This document shows, piece after piece, positions 59,496 through 64,000 of a DNA stretch of 64,000 bases. Each line of letters begins with the position of its first letter. Position 1 is the stretch's first letter. The position numbers and the translations under genes are program-made. This stretch comes from Parietaria judaica (lineage: Eukaryota > Streptophyta > Magnoliopsida > Rosales > Urticaceae), in NCBI GenBank assembly GCA_954871525.1, contig OX940863.1, positions 26,920,001 to 26,984,000 of the forward strand. The letters run 5' to 3'. The notes under the pieces were generated by a model. That model saw nothing but the letters and a program-made list of their open reading frames with translations. It did not search any database and was not told the origin of the DNA.

Positions 59496-60324
59496 ACGAC
59501 GACGGAGACGGAGTGAAGAACACCAGCGTGGGGAACATCCGTTGAAGGACATTGCGTTGTTCCTTGCGCGAAGTGGTCCAAAAAGCCGAAAACAACTTGT
59601 GGTCTCAATCGCCGGTGGGCGGGAGAGTGAGAGAAAGGGGGCATACGAGACGAATGAAATTGTGAATCTTTTTAGGAGTTTTCTTTTTACACTGAATTGT
59701 GAATCGTTTTATGGGTTTTTCCTTTTATACTGAATTTCAGGAGTATTTTGGAAAGCGAATGTTATTCATTTTTCAATTTTTAAAACATTGGTTACCACAA
59801 ATCGATGTTCTCCAATTTTTCTTTATTAGTTAATGAATTTTTTTCTAATATTAAGTTTGAGAGTAAATTGAAAAAAAAAAATTAAGTGACAAAGTGATAA
59901 ATTTACGTTTATTTGAGAATTTTACTAAGACAAATGTTATCGATTCTCTATCATATATCTGTGTAAACTGTGCGCACGACATGTAACATTGATCAAGCAA
60001 TATATTAAAAAAAAAAACAACTCATGTCCATCTCTGTGGGATTGTCTTTCATTATTTATAGTCAAATATAAAGTAAGATTCTTTTTTCTTGTTTCTTGTA
60101 GAAAATAAAGAAAGCTTTTCAGCCTATGTTTAAAATTATATTATAACATATTTCCAAATTTTTAGGCTTACGTATTATTTTTGGTTTAAGACTCGGAAAC
60201 AAACCTAAACTAAATGTTCTTGATATTGTAACTATACACTACTATTTTAAGTGTGTACTTTAAAATCTTGTTAGTTTTGGTTCTTTTAAGAAATTCGATA
60301 ATAATATGGTACATCACATTTATT

Positions 60325-60378
<54 letters not shown>

Positions 60379-60482
60379 TATTATTATTATTATTATTATA
60401 AAAATCTGAATTATTCATAAAAAAAATACATGTGTTCAAAACTGGAATGTTTTTTTTTTTTACTTCCGTAAAATTACTTTCT
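59496..60482. other. Intergenic with (TTA)n microsatellite
   Basis: A TTA/TTTA repeat runs from about 60318 to 60400. Nothing else recognised. Confidence 0.6.
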
Positions 60483-60490
60483 GTGGCAAG

Positions 60491-60779
60491 CAGGGGCGGA
60501 CTCAAGTGAACCCAAAGAGGGACTATAGCCCTTACAGCCCAAATGAAAAGTCTATTAGAGAACAACTTATTTATATTTTAGCCCCCCTCAAAAAATAAAT
60601 TTTAGCCCCCCATCAGCCCAAAGGCCCAACTCAAAACCACACCATCATCGTTTGAAAGTCTGATTAGGGATATAACTTAAAAAAAAAAAAAAAAACTTTC
60701 AAAAGTCTGAATTATCTGGTATATGTTTAATAAAAAAAATTATAGCCCCCTCCAAAATGATTTTCTGGATCCGCCACTG
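60491..60779. mobile_element. Short hAT MITE
   Basis: 289 bp. Ends CAGGGGCGGACTCAAG and, from the right, CAGTGGCGGATCCAGAAAAT. Perfect duplication GTGGCAAG (60483-60490 and 60780-60787). Related in terminus to 46515-47212. Confidence 0.93.
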
Positions 60780-60787
60780 GTGGCAAG

Positions 60788-62076
60788 TAACAGTGAGTGA
60801 ATTCTTCATATATTATCTTCCTAGAAAGTCTCATGATCTATTATTTGGGGGGTCAAATTAGAAAATATCAATGAAATTAATTATATTGTGGCCCTTGGGC
60901 CTGTGTGTGTAGTTAATTTTGTGGGCCATTCTTATTTATCAACGCAAAACTGTATTTTCAATGTTGAGCTGGAAAAGAAAATTAGAATATTTATTTGTCG
61001 GATTTCAGGACCAACATTAAAATTAATAAAAGTGGATGTCCTTGTATTGATTAAGTCTATATCATTGATCTGATTTTTAATTAAACAAAATGACTTAAGT
61101 GATCTCGTTGCCATTAAATACCAAGATATGAATCCATTTTAGCCTAATTTAGCACAATAAAGATAATATACAATGTCATACCTTAAAACTAATTAGCAAT
61201 AAAAAAAAATCCTCTAATTGGTAATGTAATTCATAATAAAAGAAAAAAAAATAAGTCTATTAATTAATCAACGTCAACCGAAATCCCTGCACTTACATTG
61301 TGTTGTAACTGTATCAAGTCTCGTTAATAGCCTCAAATTACGTGCTCGTATAAAAAAAATATAAAAAAATTACCGACTACAACATTTGCAACTAATATTC
61401 CTTTCTTCTTGGATATAGGAAACACATTTAGATCTTTGTGAATATAGCGTATACACATAACTCAAAATTCATATCAGTTAATTCAATTTTCCTAATATAC
61501 AAGTCTTCCAATATTAATATTGAATTATTAAGTTTATAGTAAAATGAGATTTCGAATTCTTGTAAATCCTTGGTTTTGAATTGAGGTTTAGATGTAGTTG
61601 TTTGCATTTAGTAAATTTCTTTGTTTTATTTTATGAACATTTTAAACTATCTTTTTTAACTGGAGTAACATTATTTTGTCAAGATTACATGTATTTGCAT
61701 TACAAAATATGTTAGTAGTGTAAGTACAACCGACATTATTGATTGACCGCAATTACATAGATACGCATAATTTATGCGTCTCGAACGGATACAAAAGTAA
61801 TATGAAAAAGTTGACAGTTATTTCCTCAAGCAAGCCTAATATTCCATTCAAAAGTCATCAACGCTTATATAGGGGTTCATATTCATATATACTGGCTAGC
61901 AATACGGGGCACATATTAATTGCATAATGGCCGGTTAGAACTTAGAAGTTATAAATAAAACAGAACACATTCATAAAGCCGCCCCATCTCTACGAAGCGA
62001 CTAAAGAATCATATTTTGGGTGATATTAAAGAGGGTTTGTATTAACTCACGTCCCACTATTTTTTAGATTTTAAAA

Positions 62077-62112
<36 letters not shown>

Positions 62113-62655
62113 TTTGGATCTGTACGTGATGTGTTCTATTTATTGTATCGATCCAATTTTACTTGTGAATTTAATTCATTCATATTTCAAATGAGTTACT
62201 CATCCACCGCCTCATATATAGTCAAGAAAAGCAAGAGAATTCAATTGTGATATCCTGAAAAGAAAAAGAAACCATAAAATAGCAATAGCTAGTCTGTTTT
62301 TATTAATTTTTAAACCGCTAATTAACTGAACCATTGGGATTCTGACTGTCTAGATTAATTAATCGCTATTTTGATAGATAAAATAATGTACTAATTTTAA
62401 TTTCGGAATCCCAAATTAGTTTTAATCAATACATAATTTAGTTCAGTAAAATAAGTTAACGTGACTTGTGAGTATATATATGCTTATCAGATCTTACTTG
62501 TTCTTCATTCTCATACTCACTTTCACTACTAAGAGGATTATGTATATCTTTCACAAAAAATAATGAAATTTATTATAAATTATTTCGCCCACCCACCCCA
62601 CCACATAAATATCATTAAGAAAAACACCAGAGAGAAATTTTAAATTATAATTAAA
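60788..62655. other. AT-rich intergenic, nothing recognised
   Basis: A (TA)n run lies at about 62081-62110. No gene or clear element. Confidence 0.5.
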
Positions 62656-62886
62656 AAAGATATTTGTGGCATAAGTACCCAATCTTATATAAGCGTGCCA
62701 ACATATTTTCAATCTCCCCCCCCCCCTTTTTTTTATCAAATGAAATAGAATCTAAATATCACAAATTAATTAAAGTGTCAAGATTCAACTTCGTGACATT
62801 TACAACTACCGCTAAAAAAAATAGGCTGGGAATATGCCGGTGCACTAATTTAAGATTGAGAACTTATGCCGCAAATATACCTTTAT
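62656..62886. mobile_element. MITE sharing termini with 28739-29097
   Basis: Left TATTTGTGGCATAAGTACCC and right (read inward) TATTTGCGGCATAAGTTCTC. The GCGGCATAAGTACTCAA word is shared with the MITE at 28739. No target duplication resolved. Confidence 0.55.
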
Positions 62887-63194
62887 ATTAGAAAATAAAG
62901 ACCCATTCAAAAATAAATAAATAAAAATAAAGACATAAACCCCACCTCCAATGGCCATAATGGTATTATTAATAAAGCAATGAGGTGTGCATGTGAATTT
63001 TATCTTCTCTCTAACTTTCCAATTCCCCTTTTTGCAATCCACACACCACAACACAACACTCCAACATTATTTCCAGGCTCTCAAATGGCCCTACCATGAG
63101 TGAAGATAAAGCTTCAAGAAGAACATGATAAAGCAACTTATATTTATTATACACATTTCACATACAAAAACTAAGAAAGAAAGAAAAAATAGCC

Positions 63195-64000
63195 ATGGAA
63201 TTAGAGATCAAGAAGAAGAAGCAAACAACAATGGCTACTTCTAGTAGCAGCTCAGATCAAAACCCTAGCGACGAAACCCTACCTTTCCCAAAATGGAAAC
63301 TTTACGAAAACCCTTTTTACAACACCCAACGAAACCACCAAAACCACAGCCAAACTGCCCAAAACCAAAGCCACTCCCTGGCCAAGAGCCTGCAGTTTCT
63401 CCACCTGCCCGTCTCCGCGCGCAAGCTCGCGGCTTCGTTTTGGGACCTCACCCTCTTCAAGCCGGCCTCGATGGAGACCGAGCTGGCCGAGCTCCGCGCG
63501 GAGCTCGAGCGCGAGCGCCGGGCGCGCAAGAAGCTCGACGCGGCGAATCGGCGGCTCGCGAAGGAGCTCGCGTCCGCACAGGGCGCGTGCGAGGAGCTCG
63601 CGCGCGAGGCCTCGGCCGAGAGGGCCGAGATGGCGAGACTGCGGCGCGAGATCGACGAGGAGCGGAAGATGCTCCGGGTCTCTGAGGTCCTTAGAGAGGA
63701 GAGGGTCCAGATGAAGCTAGCCGACGCGAAGATCGCGCTCGAGGAGCGGCTCTCCGAGCTCGACGGTGCCTGCTTGCGACGCGACCCCCCGGCCGCGGCC
63801 TCAAGCAACAACAACTTGTCCTGGAAGTTCCGCCACTTCGTCTTGGGAGACAAGTGCTCGCTCTCTTCATCGTCGCCGTTGCCGCCGGTTTGCGACAACG
63901 CTGGGGCCGTTGCCGGAGATCGTCGTCAAGATGGTCAATGTCAAGAGAGAGGTGACAGCAAATATGGTTCGTTGCCAATATTGCAGAGGAAAATGGCGTG
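63195..64000 (+). CDS. BRANCHLESS TRICHOME-like coiled-coil protein (partial, runs off the window)
   Basis: ATG at 63195 in good plant context (AGCCATGGA) opens a frame with no stop to the window end: 268 codons so far. A Ser/Gln/Asn-rich N-terminus (1-60) contains FPKWKLYENPFY; then LPVSARKLAASFWDLTLF (71-88), a motif I associate with BRANCHLESS TRICHOME and related plant proteins. A long charged coiled coil follows (about 93-190; ELAELRAELERERRARKKLD and on). A Ser/Pro-rich region and WKFRHFVLGDK (about 208) come next. BLT controls trichome branching by organising microtubules in Arabidopsis; whether this copy does is inference. The Arabidopsis protein is about this length, so the stop should be close. 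An internal ATG at 63231 is a possible alternative start. Confidence 0.78.
   Translation, partial: MELEIKKKKQTTMATSSSSSDQNPSDETLPFPKWKLYENPFYNTQRNHQNHSQTAQNQSHSLAKSLQFLHLPVSARKLAASFWDLTLFKPASMETELAELRAELERERRARKKLDAANRRLAKELASAQGACEELAREASAERAEMARLRREIDEERKMLRVSEVLREERVQMKLADAKIALEERLSELDGACLRRDPPAAASSNNNLSWKFRHFVLGDKCSLSSSSPLPPVCDNAGAVAGDRRQDGQCQERGDSKYGSLPILQRKMA

Noticed and set aside
63317..63898. 193-aa minus-strand frame at the window end
   Set aside because: It is the complement of the BLT-like coiled coil; Ser/Arg-rich low-complexity reading.

Overview
The window is plant nuclear DNA, most likely from a eudicot. The grounds are a seven-exon GH9 cellulase gene with GT-AG introns, an intronless plant GOST-type seven-transmembrane protein gene, a BRANCHLESS TRICHOME-like coiled-coil gene, and a dense load of Ty1/copia, Ty3, hAT, Mutator-like and SINE insertions. 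I cannot name the species. No bacterial operon, rRNA, tRNA gene or CRISPR is present.

Layout. 320-5638 is an old, stop-riddled Ty1/copia element with a perfect ATCCG target duplication. 6197-8121 and 8256-12671 are two neighbouring hAT elements: the first keeps only a promoter and an N-terminal exon, the second carries a nearly complete but frameshifted transposase. 13080-13852 is a fold-back element. 13882-26689 is a full-length, very young Ty3 element lying on the minus strand (LTRs differ at 3 of 698 positions, TSD ACCAT). It has gag-protease, a pol with a second RNase H domain (Tat-like), a 63/92-bp tandem array, and a spliced gene on the opposite strand between the array and the 3' LTR. 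27300-29100 holds an LTR-like fragment and a MITE. 30123-35473 is a three-level nest (solo LTR, inside it a solo LTR on the other strand, inside that a hAT MITE), each level with its own perfect target duplication. 36121-37145 is a hAT 5' remnant.

Host genes are three: a secreted GH9 endo-1,4-beta-glucanase (37536-40706, 494 aa), a GOST/CAND-type seven-TM protein (43915-45243, 442 aa), and the BLT-like gene starting at 63195 and still open at the window end. Between them lie a hAT interrupted by a SINE-like sequence and a second hAT (41943-43301), a SINE (about 45660), hAT MITEs (46515-47212, 60491-60779), a truncated Ty3 relative (about 49796-56872) and a possible MuDR remnant (about 59113).

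The most interesting signal is the Ty3 architecture. Two independent elements, 30 kb apart and of very different age, both carry an opposite-strand reading region whose 5' end faces the 3' LTR, with tandem repeats at its far end. In the young copy that gene has its own TATA box, a phase-0 GT-AG intron, a predicted 1030-aa product and possibly a third exon. In the old copy its 5' half is tandemly duplicated and decayed, and the adjoining LTR carries nine W-box cores in about 200 bp upstream of its TATA box. The hAT elements also form a set: near-common termini of the TAGRGCTGTRCA type but a different short palindromic subterminal motif in each.
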